Positions 1-8,590 of a DNA stretch of 45,354 nt are shown here, in pieces. This DNA is from Aquidulcibacter sp. (GTDB taxonomy: Bacteria; Pseudomonadota; Alphaproteobacteria; Caulobacterales; Aquidulcibacteraceae). The position numbers and the translations under genes are program-made. Under the pieces are notes generated by a model. That model ran no database searches. It had not been told where the DNA came from and saw only the letters and a list, made by a program, of their open reading frames with translations. The DNA lies in contig NZ_JADCBK010000019.1 of the NCBI RefSeq assembly GCF_020253525.1, forward strand, positions 1 to 45,354. The letters are read 5' to 3'. Within the stretch, counting starts at the first letter, position 1. Every line of letters starts with the position of its first letter.

Positions 1-877
1 CGGGATTGGCCATGGCGAAAATAATCGGATTTGGAGCCATGCTTGCAACCATGGCTTGGCTGACCGCGCCCTTGGCAGAGAGGCCCAAGAAGCAGTCCGC
101 ACCCTTCATCGCCTCTTCCAATGTCCGAAGCGGCGTGTCGACGGCATGGGCGGACTTGAACTGGTCCATACCTTTTTCACGGCCTCGATAAACAACGCCA
201 TCACGGTCGCAGACAATAACGTTTTGATGCGGAACCCCCAAGGTCTTGATCAAAGAAATACAGGAAAGACCAGCCGCGCCAGCCCCTGACACGACGACTT
301 TCAAATCCTTGAAGTCGCGTCCTGTAATCTCACACGCATTAATCAGGCCTGCTGCAGCAATAATCGCTGTACCATGCTGATCATCATGGAAGACCGGGAT
401 GTCGCATAATTCTTTGAGACGACTCTCAATAATAAAGCACTCGGGACTTTTTATGTCTTCCAGATTTATTCCACCGAAGGTGCAGGAAATATTTCGGACT
501 GTCGTAATGATTTCCTCGGAATCCATTGAATCCAGCTCGATGTCGATGGAATCAATGTCGGCAAAGCGCTTAAAGAGGACTGATTTCCCTTCCATCACCG
601 GCTTTGATGCCAGCGCGCCGAGATTACCCAAACCCAAGATTGCTGTACCATTTGAGATAACCGCGACCAAATTGCCCTTTGATGTATAGTCGTAGGCTGT
701 GTCGGGGTCTTTTGAGATCGCGAGCACAGGCACCGCAACGCCGGGAGAATAGGCAAGCGACAAATCACGCTGAGTTGCCATAGGCTTCGAGGCAACTACA
801 GATATCTTACCCGGAGTTGGCAGGCTGTGGAAATCGAGGGCTTCTTGGTCTGTGAATGTTTTGCGCTCGCTGCTCAT
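1..877 (-). CDS. maeB: NADP-dependent malic enzyme, 3' end missing (window edge)
   Basis: The reading frame starts at ATG 877 and stays open to base 1, giving about 292 residues of the N-terminal part. Malic enzyme decarboxylates malate to pyruvate and CO2 with reduction of NAD(P). The translation shows the family blocks: LAYSPGVAVPVLAI near residue 42, NGTAILGLGNLGALASKPVMEGK near 76-98, FHDDQHGTAII near 163, and a nucleotide-binding GAGAAGLS near 197. This start follows AGGACG about 13 bases upstream and gives the usual N-terminus before the SLAYSPGV block. Larger bacterial forms carry a C-terminal phosphotransacetylase-like domain; that part would lie outside the window. It is divergent from mutS, with 133 bases between them. 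The family call is firm; whether it uses NAD or NADP is not visible. Confidence 0.93.
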   Translation of the reverse strand, partial: MSSERKTFTDQEALDFHSLPTPGKISVVASKPMATQRDLSLAYSPGVAVPVLAISKDPDTAYDYTSKGNLVAVISNGTAILGLGNLGALASKPVMEGKSVLFKRFADIDSIDIELDSMDSEEIITTVRNISCTFGGINLEDIKSPECFIIESRLKELCDIPVFHDDQHGTAIIAAAGLINACEITGRDFKDLKVVVSGAGAAGLSCISLIKTLGVPHQNVIVCDRDGVVYRGREKGMDQFKSAHAVDTPLRTLEEAMKGADCFLGLSAKGAVSQAMVASMAPNPIIFAMANP

Positions 878-1010
878 CAGATACTTTTCGTCCTACGCTG
901 TCCTATTTGATCCTTGCTAGACCGGGCTGAGCGTTCGATCAACGTGTGTCTACTTTGAAAACAGACTTTGACACTTTGCCAGCAGAAGAATCCGCAGCTA
1001 AACCCTTCTG

Positions 1011-3659
1011 ATGATACCCTCTGGAACCACACCCGTCATGGCGCAGTATCTGGCCGCCAAAGAACAGCATCGCGATGCTTTGCTGTTTTTTCGCATGGGT
1101 GATTTCTACGAACTCTTCTTCGAAGATGCCAAAACCGCGGCTACGGCGCTCGATATTGCGTTGACTAAAAGAGGTCAGCATCTGGGGGAAGATATCGCGA
1201 TGGCAGGTGTCCCGGCCCATTCTGCCGACGCATATATCGCAAAACTGGTCAAAAAAGGCTTCAAAATCGCAATTTGTGATCAAACCGAAGATGCAGCCGA
1301 AGCACGCAAGCGCGGCTCCAAATCGGTAGTGCGGCGGGACGTGGTTCGCATCATTACCCCGGGCACGTTGACTGAAGATGCTTTGTTGGACCCGCGTCAC
1401 GCAAATCGACTCGCAGCACTGTCATACGCTGCAGGCGGGCTGGAAGCAGCTTTGGCCTGGGCCGATGTTTCGACTGGTGAATTTGCTGTGATGGAAGCTC
1501 CAGTCCAGCGCTTAATCGATGAAGCTTCGGCTTTATCGATTGGTGAGTTGGTTATTGTCGACAGCGATTTGGACAAAGCCAGTGCCAAAGCCATTGCAGC
1601 AGTTTCAGGTTCCGTCACACCAAGACCTTCCAAAACGGCTGACGCAAAATCGGCGGCGCGAACGTTGGAGATGGGTTTCGGCGTTCAGACACTGGATGGT
1701 TTTGGTACTTTCGGTAAAGCCGAACTGATCGCCTTAGGTCTCATCTATGATTACATCAGTTTAACCCAAGCTGGGCTAGCACCACGTTTGATGCCCCCTA
1801 AGCGCGTTGAGACATCAGGCATCATGGCAATAGATGCGACAACGCGAGTGAGTTTAGAGCTGGATCGCTCACAACGAGGGACTCGGGAAGGCTCGTTGCT
1901 TGCCGCAATTGATCGCACCCGCACCGCTGCTGGTGGCCGTCTGCTAGCAGAGCGGATTGGCCGACCTTTACTCGATCTACCTGTTATTAAAGCTCGCCTA
2001 AACTCGATTGAGTTTCTGGTCAGCGACAGCGATCAACGACGTGAGATACGCGAGACTTTAGGTCAAATCCCCGATGTGAGTCGCGCACTATCTCGACTTG
2101 AACTAGGCCGCGGCGGGCCACGTGACTTACGAGCGCTCGCGATTGCATTAGTTGAGGGCGATCATATTGGTGCGCGTCTCGCGATTGATTTGCCAGAGGA
2201 ACTGGCACTGGCACGGAGGCATCTTAGCCTGATACACCAGCCTGCCTTGGCTGCGTTGGCGCATCGACTAATGGCCATGATCATTCCAGAGCCTGGGCTC
2301 CTAACGCGTGATGGAGGTTTCGTGGCAGGGGGCTTCGATCCAGTTTTGGACGAAATTCGCCAACTTTCGACGAATGCGAGACAAGTGGTTGCGAATCTTC
2401 AAGCAGAAGTCTCGCAGCAATCAGGCTTGCCTCTAAAAATCCGAAACAATGCGGTTTTGGGCTTTTTCATTGAGGCTACTCCCAAGCAAGCTGAAACGCT
2501 GATGAGCCCACCGCTCAATGCACTCTTCATCCACCGCCAAACGACTGCCAGCGCAGTTCGCTTTACGAATCAGAAGCTGATGGAATTGGATGGCCAAATC
2601 GCACGGGCGTCAGAACGCGCGTTCGCCCGAGAGCTTGAGCTATGGAACGAAGCCCTAGCAGAAGTGGTAGCCCACAGCGCAGGATTAAGAGCTGTTGGGG
2701 ATGCCCTTGCGACCTTGGACGTAGCCGCGGGGCTTGCCGAGTGGGCAGTAGAGGTAGACGCCACACGTCCGTCGTTGGATGAGGGTCTGAGCTTTTCGGT
2801 TCGCGGGGGGCGGCACCCAGTTGTCGAAGCAGCCCTGCGAAAATCAGGAGAGATCTTTACCGCAAATGCCTGCCATCTTGATGGTAGCGGCACCGCAGCA
2901 CCGCGACTAACCTTGATTACCGGCCCTAACATGGCTGGTAAATCGACCTATCTCAGGCAAAATGCGCTATTGGCAATTCTAGCCCAAGCAGGCAGTTTTG
3001 TGCCAGCTGAGTCTCTCCAAATGGGTCTTGTAGACCGGATTTTTTCCCGGGTCGGGGCATCTGATGACCTGGCAAAAGGGCGATCGACGTTTATGGTCGA
3101 AATGGTTGAGACGGCAACAATTTTGAACCGCGCCGGCCCCCGTGCGTTTGTTATTCTCGACGAAATAGGACGAGGCACATCGACTTATGACGGCTTAGCG
3201 ATTGCCTGGGCGGTCGCAGAGCATCTGCATGAGTCCAATCAATGCCGCGCGTTATTTGCCACACATTATCATGAGTTGACCGCTCTGGCAGAACGTTTGC
3301 GTGCCTGTGGCAATGCGAGCCTGCGCGCTAAGGAGTGGAAAGGCGAGCTGGTCTTCCTGCATGAAGTGGTCGATGGGGCTGCAGACCGTTCATACGGCGT
3401 ACAGGTAGCTAAGCTTGCAGGTTTGCCCCAAAGTGCGGTTGCCCGAGCAAAATCAGTTTTGGCCAAGCTAGAAAAAACCCAAAACAATGGCGGCCCAAGC
3501 GCATTAAATGACCTGCCACTGTTTGCTGCATCCAACTCGGTGCCTGAAAACTCTGCGGTGCCGAATGCCGTGGAACAAGCCTTGATGGACTTAGACCCGG
3601 ACCAACTAACCCCTCGTGAGGCCTTAGACTTTGTCTATGCATTGAAAAAGATGCTCTAG
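1011..3659 (+). CDS. mutS: DNA mismatch repair protein MutS
   Basis: Mismatch-recognition ATPase of post-replicative repair, 882 residues, a normal length. The N-terminal mismatch-binding motif GDFYELF is present, with the Phe-x-Glu pair at F32 and E34. The ATPase part has a Walker A motif GPNMAGKST near residue 638 and a Walker B/signature block VILDEIGRGTSTYDG near 713. The C-terminal tail TPREALDFVYALKKML matches the tetramerisation/clamp-type end of the family. An in-frame stop at 999-1001 makes ATG 1011 the longest option; ATG 1038 is an alternative that still keeps the QYLAAK block, and neither has a strong ribosome binding site. It stands alone, divergent from the malic enzyme gene, and is an ordinary housekeeping gene. 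Confidence 0.97.
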   Translation: MIPSGTTPVMAQYLAAKEQHRDALLFFRMGDFYELFFEDAKTAATALDIALTKRGQHLGEDIAMAGVPAHSADAYIAKLVKKGFKIAICDQTEDAAEARKRGSKSVVRRDVVRIITPGTLTEDALLDPRHANRLAALSYAAGGLEAALAWADVSTGEFAVMEAPVQRLIDEASALSIGELVIVDSDLDKASAKAIAAVSGSVTPRPSKTADAKSAARTLEMGFGVQTLDGFGTFGKAELIALGLIYDYISLTQAGLAPRLMPPKRVETSGIMAIDATTRVSLELDRSQRGTREGSLLAAIDRTRTAAGGRLLAERIGRPLLDLPVIKARLNSIEFLVSDSDQRREIRETLGQIPDVSRALSRLELGRGGPRDLRALAIALVEGDHIGARLAIDLPEELALARRHLSLIHQPALAALAHRLMAMIIPEPGLLTRDGGFVAGGFDPVLDEIRQLSTNARQVVANLQAEVSQQSGLPLKIRNNAVLGFFIEATPKQAETLMSPPLNALFIHRQTTASAVRFTNQKLMELDGQIARASERAFARELELWNEALAEVVAHSAGLRAVGDALATLDVAAGLAEWAVEVDATRPSLDEGLSFSVRGGRHPVVEAALRKSGEIFTANACHLDGSGTAAPRLTLITGPNMAGKSTYLRQNALLAILAQAGSFVPAESLQMGLVDRIFSRVGASDDLAKGRSTFMVEMVETATILNRAGPRAFVILDEIGRGTSTYDGLAIAWAVAEHLHESNQCRALFATHYHELTALAERLRACGNASLRAKEWKGELVFLHEVVDGAADRSYGVQVAKLAGLPQSAVARAKSVLAKLEKTQNNGGPSALNDLPLFAASNSVPENSAVPNAVEQALMDLDPDQLTPREALDFVYALKKML

Positions 3660-3786
3660 CACCAACAAGTCGGTATTGTCGTGATTTTGTCACAATATTG
3701 AAGCGTGGATGTCATATCGGCAGACTAACGCACCATAAAATGCCCAAGCACCTATCTCGCGCAGCCGCCAAGTTTGGATTGTTGAT

Positions 3787-4842
3787 ATGACCTTCAAGCA
3801 CTTTAGCCTCACTGCCCTGGCAATTGGCACCCTAATCTTATCTGGCTGCGATCAAAACGGTGGGCGAGACCGCGTAGCCGTTGTAGGTTCCTCGACCCTG
3901 TTTCCCTTCTCAGCTGCAGCTGCAGAACAATTCTCTGCTCGCGGCCGCTTTAAGACGCCACGCGTAGAATCTACCGGTACGGGTGGTGGCTTTGCCATTT
4001 TTTGTCGTGGATTAGGCCCAGGGTTCCCAGACATCTCGAATGCTTCACGCCGGATCAAAAAGGGTGAGTTTGAGACATGCCAAAAGAATGGTGTGACCGA
4101 GATTGTAGAGGTCAAACTTGGTTATGATGGGATTGTAATCGCTAATTCTAAGGCCGCGACCCCCGTGACCTTGACCAAGCAGGAAGTTTACCAAGCTTTG
4201 GCCAAAGAGATTTACGACCCTGTCAAGAAGGCCTTTATTCCAAATCCGCATCTGAAATGGAACGACATCAATCCTAATCTGCCATCTATCAAAATCGATG
4301 TGATGGGTCCTCCGCCGACATCCGGCACGCGCGACGCTTTTGCCGAGCTCGTCATGGCCAAGGGCGCTCAAGAAATCCCAGAGATGAAAGCTCTGAAGGA
4401 GAAGGATGACAAAGAGTTTCAAAAAAAAGCACTAACCCTTCGCGAAGATGGTGCTTGGAAGGATTCTGGAGAGAACGACAGCCTCATTGTGCAAGCTTTG
4501 TCGCGTTCACCCGAACAGTTTGGAGTTTTCGGCTTCTCGTCTTTTGAAGAAAACATGGACCGCCTGCAGGCTGCGCCCTTGAATGGTGTGGCACCCTCTG
4601 CGGAGGCGATTATTGACGGTAAGTATGCCGCGTCACGATCACTCTACTTCTATGTGAAGAAGGCCAATGTCGGTGTTGTGCCCGGTTTACAAGAATTTGC
4701 TATGGAGCTTTTGTCGGATCATGCGGCAGGTCTGCGGGGCTACCTCAGAGGCAGAGGCATGGTTCCCCTGCACCCCGACGAGCGTGCTGAGAATTTCCAA
4801 ATTGCCAAAACTCTTCCAGCTATGAGCGCGCCTGAAAAATAA
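3787..4842 (+). CDS. PstS-like phosphate-binding lipoprotein
   Basis: Extracytoplasmic substrate-binding protein of the PstS/SphX type, 351 residues. The N-terminus is a lipoprotein signal with lipobox LSGC (Cys21). Three phosphate-loop motifs of the family are visible: GSSTLFPF just after the lipobox, STGTGGGFAIFCRG, and PTSGTRDAF near residue 180. It would bind phosphate in the periplasm for an ABC importer, but no pstC, pstA, pstB or phoU lies nearby, so the transporter must be elsewhere or the protein has another role, such as phosphate sensing. It follows mutS by 127 bases and precedes a DUF2891 gene by 38, so the two may be co-transcribed. The family is clear; the specific symbol is withheld because the gene is an orphan. 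Confidence 0.88.
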   Translation: MTFKHFSLTALAIGTLILSGCDQNGGRDRVAVVGSSTLFPFSAAAAEQFSARGRFKTPRVESTGTGGGFAIFCRGLGPGFPDISNASRRIKKGEFETCQKNGVTEIVEVKLGYDGIVIANSKAATPVTLTKQEVYQALAKEIYDPVKKAFIPNPHLKWNDINPNLPSIKIDVMGPPPTSGTRDAFAELVMAKGAQEIPEMKALKEKDDKEFQKKALTLREDGAWKDSGENDSLIVQALSRSPEQFGVFGFSSFEENMDRLQAAPLNGVAPSAEAIIDGKYAASRSLYFYVKKANVGVVPGLQEFAMELLSDHAAGLRGYLRGRGMVPLHPDERAENFQIAKTLPAMSAPEK

Positions 4843-4880
4843 GGCCTTGTTTCGCGTGATAGGTTGTTGCACACAAATCT

Positions 4881-5984
4881 ATGCGCCATTCACTTCTGCC
4901 CATCCTTGCCCTATGCTTCGCAACCATGAATTCAATGTCAGCTAAAGCATCAGGCTTTGAAGAGGCGACATCAAGGTTTGCCAGCCTTGCACTTTCGTGC
5001 ATCCATACAGAATATCCGAACAAAATCGCTCATGTGTTGAATTCGGCTGAAGATGCAAAGACGCCTAGTCAGTTGACACCTGCGTTTTATGGTTGCTTCG
5101 ACCATCATTCGTCGGTGCACGGACATTGGCTTTTGGCGCGTTTAGCGCGACTCTACCCTCAGGCAACTTATGCTCCTGCCGCCCGTCAAGCTTTGGCGAA
5201 GAGTCTAACCAAAGCCAATTTGGAAGCCGAGCTCGCCTACATGAACGCACCAGGCCGAGCCGGGTTTGAGCGCCCCTATGGCTTAGCTTGGATGCTGCAA
5301 TTGGGTGCAGAATTGCGACAATGGGCAAAGCAAGATGCCAGCGTTGCAACATGGGCCGCTGATTTTGCGCCACTAGAACAGCGAGCGGCGGGCCAGCTGA
5401 AAAGCTGGCTGCCAAAGCTTAGAACCCCGATGCGAGTGGGGGAACATTCCCAAACCGCCTTTGCTTTAGGCCTTGCCCGCGACTGGGCGGTCGAAGTTCA
5501 AGATACAGCCTTTCTGGCCCTGATCGATGAACGAGCCATGACCTACTATGGCAATGACCGCGAATGCCCGTTACGGTTTGAGCCCGGCGGAGAAGATTTC
5601 GTATCCGCTTGTTTGGGTGAAGCAGATTTGATGCGCCGCGTTCTGCCACCGAAAGCCTATGCAAAATGGTTGAGCATCGCATTACCCACCATCCCCAAGA
5701 CCGCAACCTCAGACTGGTTGCCTGTTGGCATTGTGACCGACCGAACCGACGGAAAGTTAGCCCATACCGATGGCCTCAACTTGTCGCGTGCTTGGATGTT
5801 GGAGGGGATGGCTGCAGGCCTCCCCGCATCAGATCAGCGGAAATTGGCATTGCTAGCTGCAGCCAAGGCTCATCGCGATATCGCATTGCCTGCTGTTACG
5901 GGCGAGCATTATGAAGGCGGTCATTGGTTGGGTACTTTTGCGACCTATCTGGTGACCCAGCGGGGACTGAGAGCTGGTCACTAA
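4881..5984 (+). CDS. DUF2891 family exported protein
   Basis: A 367-residue protein with a signal peptide (hydrophobic stretch ending near ASG at residue 24). The sequence carries hallmarks I associate with the DUF2891 family: CIHTEYPNKIAHVLNS near residue 40, PAFYGCFDHHSSVHGHW near residue 67-83, and LNLSRAWMLEGMA near residue 300. The repeated His and aromatic residues in HHSSVHGHW and in HYEGGHWLGTFATYL near the C-terminus suggest an alpha/alpha-barrel-like enzyme with a metal or sugar pocket. That is a guess from composition, because no reaction is established for this family. It is 38 bases downstream of the PstS-like gene on the same strand and converges on the glycosidase gene with an 8-base gap. 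Confidence 0.8.
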   Translation: MRHSLLPILALCFATMNSMSAKASGFEEATSRFASLALSCIHTEYPNKIAHVLNSAEDAKTPSQLTPAFYGCFDHHSSVHGHWLLARLARLYPQATYAPAARQALAKSLTKANLEAELAYMNAPGRAGFERPYGLAWMLQLGAELRQWAKQDASVATWAADFAPLEQRAAGQLKSWLPKLRTPMRVGEHSQTAFALGLARDWAVEVQDTAFLALIDERAMTYYGNDRECPLRFEPGGEDFVSACLGEADLMRRVLPPKAYAKWLSIALPTIPKTATSDWLPVGIVTDRTDGKLAHTDGLNLSRAWMLEGMAAGLPASDQRKLALLAAAKAHRDIALPAVTGEHYEGGHWLGTFATYLVTQRGLRAGH

Positions 5985-5992
5985 AGCAAGTA

Positions 5993-6874
5993 TCAGCCCT
6001 TAGGTTTGGCTTTGAGAAATACACCAATATGGGTTGCGACCGGCCTCTCTGTACCCGGAATGCCGCTTTGAATGGGTCGATTCAAGACGCGAGGACCAAG
6101 TACGGGGTCGCGATAGACTAACGCGGTGGATCCACCACCATCAAGATTGATCGCATTGGCAGCGCCTAAAGCCTGCAGAATGTGGGCGGTCTCTGCGAAA
6201 CTTGCGCCCTCGCTATATCCCTTTTGCCGGCCGTCAATCGTCACGAGCCAAAGGCGGTCACCAGTGGCATTCACGCCCAGAGCGGACCGGGGGTGACGGG
6301 TCAAGTTCTTTGGATCAACTTTGACGTCACCGGCCTGAACCAGTAATGGTCCAGCAGCGAGGCCGTTAGCAAAGCGATCAGGACAAGCCAAAGTTGCCAA
6401 AATCTGTACTTGCTTTCGGTCAAAGCACACGACAGCTTTGGCAACTCCAGCTGTTTCTAGCGCGGCGGCAGGTGAAACGACTCGACCATTGGACTTCGCA
6501 AAGCCTTGGGCGTCTTGCGCTTGGCCTTCGACTGCGACGACCGGGCCAAAGTAGCCGCCGTTGATTGCAACCACTGCTCCTGACTCTCGCAGATATGTCG
6601 ATGTTGTCTTGGATCGGTATTCGGACGTGTCTGATGCATCACCGCCCGAAACAGCAATTGAAAGGCCTTGAGTCTTCAAGTCGACCTCGACGATGGCGAC
6701 TTGCATAGGCACAGCGCCAGGCCACGCCCTCTGGCTATAGGAAATACCCTCTGCCACTAAATTCTTTGGCGGAGTTAGATCATAAGGCTTGCCCGATGAC
6801 AGCGGCGCACCGCTGGCACAGGCTGAAAGCACCAGTGATGCGACTAGGATCAAATAGTTTTTCGTATGCATCAT
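5993..6874 (-). CDS. Phosphodiester glycosidase (NAGPA-domain) family lipoprotein
   Basis: A 293-residue protein with a lipoprotein signal (lipobox LSAC, Cys19). It belongs to the NAGPA/phosphodiester glycosidase family, whose mammalian member removes GlcNAc from a phosphodiester. Family motifs are seen in order: VAINGGYF near residue 103, HPRSALGVN near 195, VTIDGRQKGYSEGAS near 212, NLDGGGSTALVY near 245, and ERPVATHIGVF close to the end. Bacterial members are generally assigned to exported glycan or spore-wall metabolism; the substrate here is unknown. Its ATG overlaps the stop of the Lrp-family gene by 4 bases (ATGA), so the two form an operon and the regulator may control it. Confidence 0.85.
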   Translation of the reverse strand: MMHTKNYLILVASLVLSACASGAPLSSGKPYDLTPPKNLVAEGISYSQRAWPGAVPMQVAIVEVDLKTQGLSIAVSGGDASDTSEYRSKTTSTYLRESGAVVAINGGYFGPVVAVEGQAQDAQGFAKSNGRVVSPAAALETAGVAKAVVCFDRKQVQILATLACPDRFANGLAAGPLLVQAGDVKVDPKNLTRHPRSALGVNATGDRLWLVTIDGRQKGYSEGASFAETAHILQALGAANAINLDGGGSTALVYRDPVLGPRVLNRPIQSGIPGTERPVATHIGVFLKAKPKG

Positions 6875-7341
6875 CGTATCGGTAATCCTCTCAGGGGCGA
6901 CACTGCGCGCATCGCTATAGCTGTATTAACCCTAACGACGCTTGGGAGACGAGTGAGTACTTCACGGTGAATTCGTTCTAGATCCGCCACATCGCGGGCC
7001 GCGACCCGTAGCAAATAGTCGGAATCCCCTGTCATCAGCCAGCATTCCAAAACTTCTGGCGCGGCCCGCACGGCGCTCTCAAATGCTGCAAGGTCACGAT
7101 CCGTCTGAGCACCCAGTGCGATTGATACAAACACCGTTAAACTAAAGCCCAAACTTGCTGCATTCAGCTCGGCTCGGTATCCTTCCAATACGCCTGACTT
7201 TTCCAAAACGTCCAGTCGTCGGCGGCACGCACTCTCTGACAAGGCAATTTTGTCCGCCAAAGCCGCAATACTCGCCCTCCCGTCTCGTTGTAACAGGCGA
7301 AGCAAAGCGCGGTCCTTGTCATCAAGCACAACGGATTCCAT
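6871..7341 (-). CDS. Lrp/AsnC family transcriptional regulator
   Basis: A 156-residue regulator of the feast/famine family. The N-terminal helix-turn-helix (LLRLLQRDGRASIAALA, then LSESACRRRLDVLEKSGVLEGYRA) is followed by the ligand-binding RAM domain with the typical PEVLECWLMTGDSDYLLRVA block. A TTG at 7371 in the same frame gives 10 more residues, but ATG 7341 has AAAAGGA nine bases upstream and yields the standard N-terminus MESVVLDDKDRALL, so I chose it. It is divergent from ald with 113 bases between the starts. An Lrp-type activator next to an alanine dehydrogenase gene usually senses alanine or another amino acid and controls ald; that is inference here. Confidence 0.93.
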   Translation of the reverse strand: MESVVLDDKDRALLRLLQRDGRASIAALADKIALSESACRRRLDVLEKSGVLEGYRAELNAASLGFSLTVFVSIALGAQTDRDLAAFESAVRAAPEVLECWLMTGDSDYLLRVAARDVADLERIHREVLTRLPSVVRVNTAIAMRAVSPLRGLPIR

Positions 7342-7454
7342 CGTAAAGCATCCTTTTCTTAGCGCTTTCAACTAACAAATCTGGAAAGCTTGAGCAAGTT
7401 TGCGCGGAACCGCCATTCGAAGCGTGCTAGCTTCGTTTAACACAGGAGACAGAC

Positions 7455-8540
7455 ATGAAAATTGGCGTGCCTAAGGAAATCAAGCCTCAAGAAAACCGCG
7501 TCGGCGCAACCCCGGGCACCGTCGCCCAGCTCGTTGCCGCGGGACATGAGGTCTTCGTCGAGTCCAATGCTGGTGCCGGAATTGGCGTTTCCAATGAAGC
7601 CTATGAAAAAGTGGGGGCGAAGATTCTCGCCGACGCTGACGCTGTTTTTGAAGCCGCAACCATGATTGTGAAGGTGAAAGAGCCTCAGCCAATCGAGTGT
7701 GCACGCTTAAAGCCGCACCATATCCTGTTCACCTATCTCCATTTAGCCCCCGATCCGGAGCAAGCCAAAGCGCTTATGGCTTCGGGCTGCACCGCAATTG
7801 CCTATGAAACCGTTGTGGGCCGCGATGGCGGGCTTCCGCTTCTGGCACCCATGTCCGAAGTTGCCGGCCGTATGGCGACCCAAGTTGGCGCGCATTGCCT
7901 TCTGAAGCCACAAGGTGGACTCGGGAAGCTTATGGGCGGTGTACCGGGGGTTGCCCCAGCTAAGGTCGTCATTTTGGGCGGCGGCGTGGCTGGCCTCAAT
8001 GCGTGCGAAATCGCACACGGCATGCGTGCGGATGTGACTGTTTTTGACCGCTCTAAAGCCGCCTTGGTTGCGATTGATCGCCAATTTGGCGGCATGGTCA
8101 CCACGTTGATGTCGACCCCGGATGCGGTTGAAGAGGCTTGCATCGAAGCGGACTTGGTCATTGGTGCTGTCTTGATCCCCGGTGCTTCGGCTCCCAAGCT
8201 TGTCACCAAGGACATGCTGTCACGGATGAAAGATGGATCTGTTCTCGTCGATATCTCGATTGACCAAGGCGGTTGTTTTGAAACCTCCCGCGCGACAACC
8301 CATGCAGAACCTACCTACTTAGTCGATGGCGTGGTTCATTATTGCGTAGCGAACATGCCTGGTGCTGCACCCTTGACCTCAACTTACGCCCTCAACGGCG
8401 TAACGGCTCCTTATATGTTGGCTTTGGCAAATAAAGGCGTTGATCAAGCCTTGGCCGAGGATCCAGGCTTTGCTCTGGGCCTGAATGTGCGGGGCGGGCA
8501 GATCATGCACCAAGCTGTGAAAGAAGCGCTCGGCCTTTAA
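7455..8540 (+). CDS. ald: Alanine dehydrogenase
   Basis: NAD-dependent oxidative deamination of L-alanine to pyruvate and ammonia (reversible), 361 residues, the usual length. The N-terminus MKIGVPKEIKPQENRVG is typical. The catalytic Lys75 (IVKVKEP) and His96 (FTYLHLA) sit at the same numbers as in well-studied bacterial Ald. The Rossmann motif VILGGGVAGLNA is near residue 172 and the active-site Asp lies in VDISIDQGGC. CACAGGAGACAGAC directly upstream of ATG 7455 contains an AGGAG ribosome binding site. The divergent Lrp-family gene is its likely regulator. The gene is followed by a strong stem-loop at 8555-8579. Confidence 0.97.
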   Translation: MKIGVPKEIKPQENRVGATPGTVAQLVAAGHEVFVESNAGAGIGVSNEAYEKVGAKILADADAVFEAATMIVKVKEPQPIECARLKPHHILFTYLHLAPDPEQAKALMASGCTAIAYETVVGRDGGLPLLAPMSEVAGRMATQVGAHCLLKPQGGLGKLMGGVPGVAPAKVVILGGGVAGLNACEIAHGMRADVTVFDRSKAALVAIDRQFGGMVTTLMSTPDAVEEACIEADLVIGAVLIPGASAPKLVTKDMLSRMKDGSVLVDISIDQGGCFETSRATTHAEPTYLVDGVVHYCVANMPGAAPLTSTYALNGVTAPYMLALANKGVDQALAEDPGFALGLNVRGGQIMHQAVKEALGL

Positions 8541-8554
8541 GCTCCAGCTTTGAG

Positions 8555-8579
8555 CGGGAGAGCCAAACCGGCTCTCCCG
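8555..8579. terminator. Stem-loop between ald and the convergent LhgO-like gene
   Basis: A perfect 10-bp inverted repeat, CGGGAGAGCC and GGCTCTCCCG, around the five-base loop AAACC. It starts 15 bases after the ald stop and ends 12 bases before the stop of the opposing gene. There is no long T tract on either side, so it may act in both directions or as a transcript-end stabiliser rather than as a classic intrinsic terminator. Confidence 0.75.
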
Positions 8580-8590
8580 TATCGGCTAGG

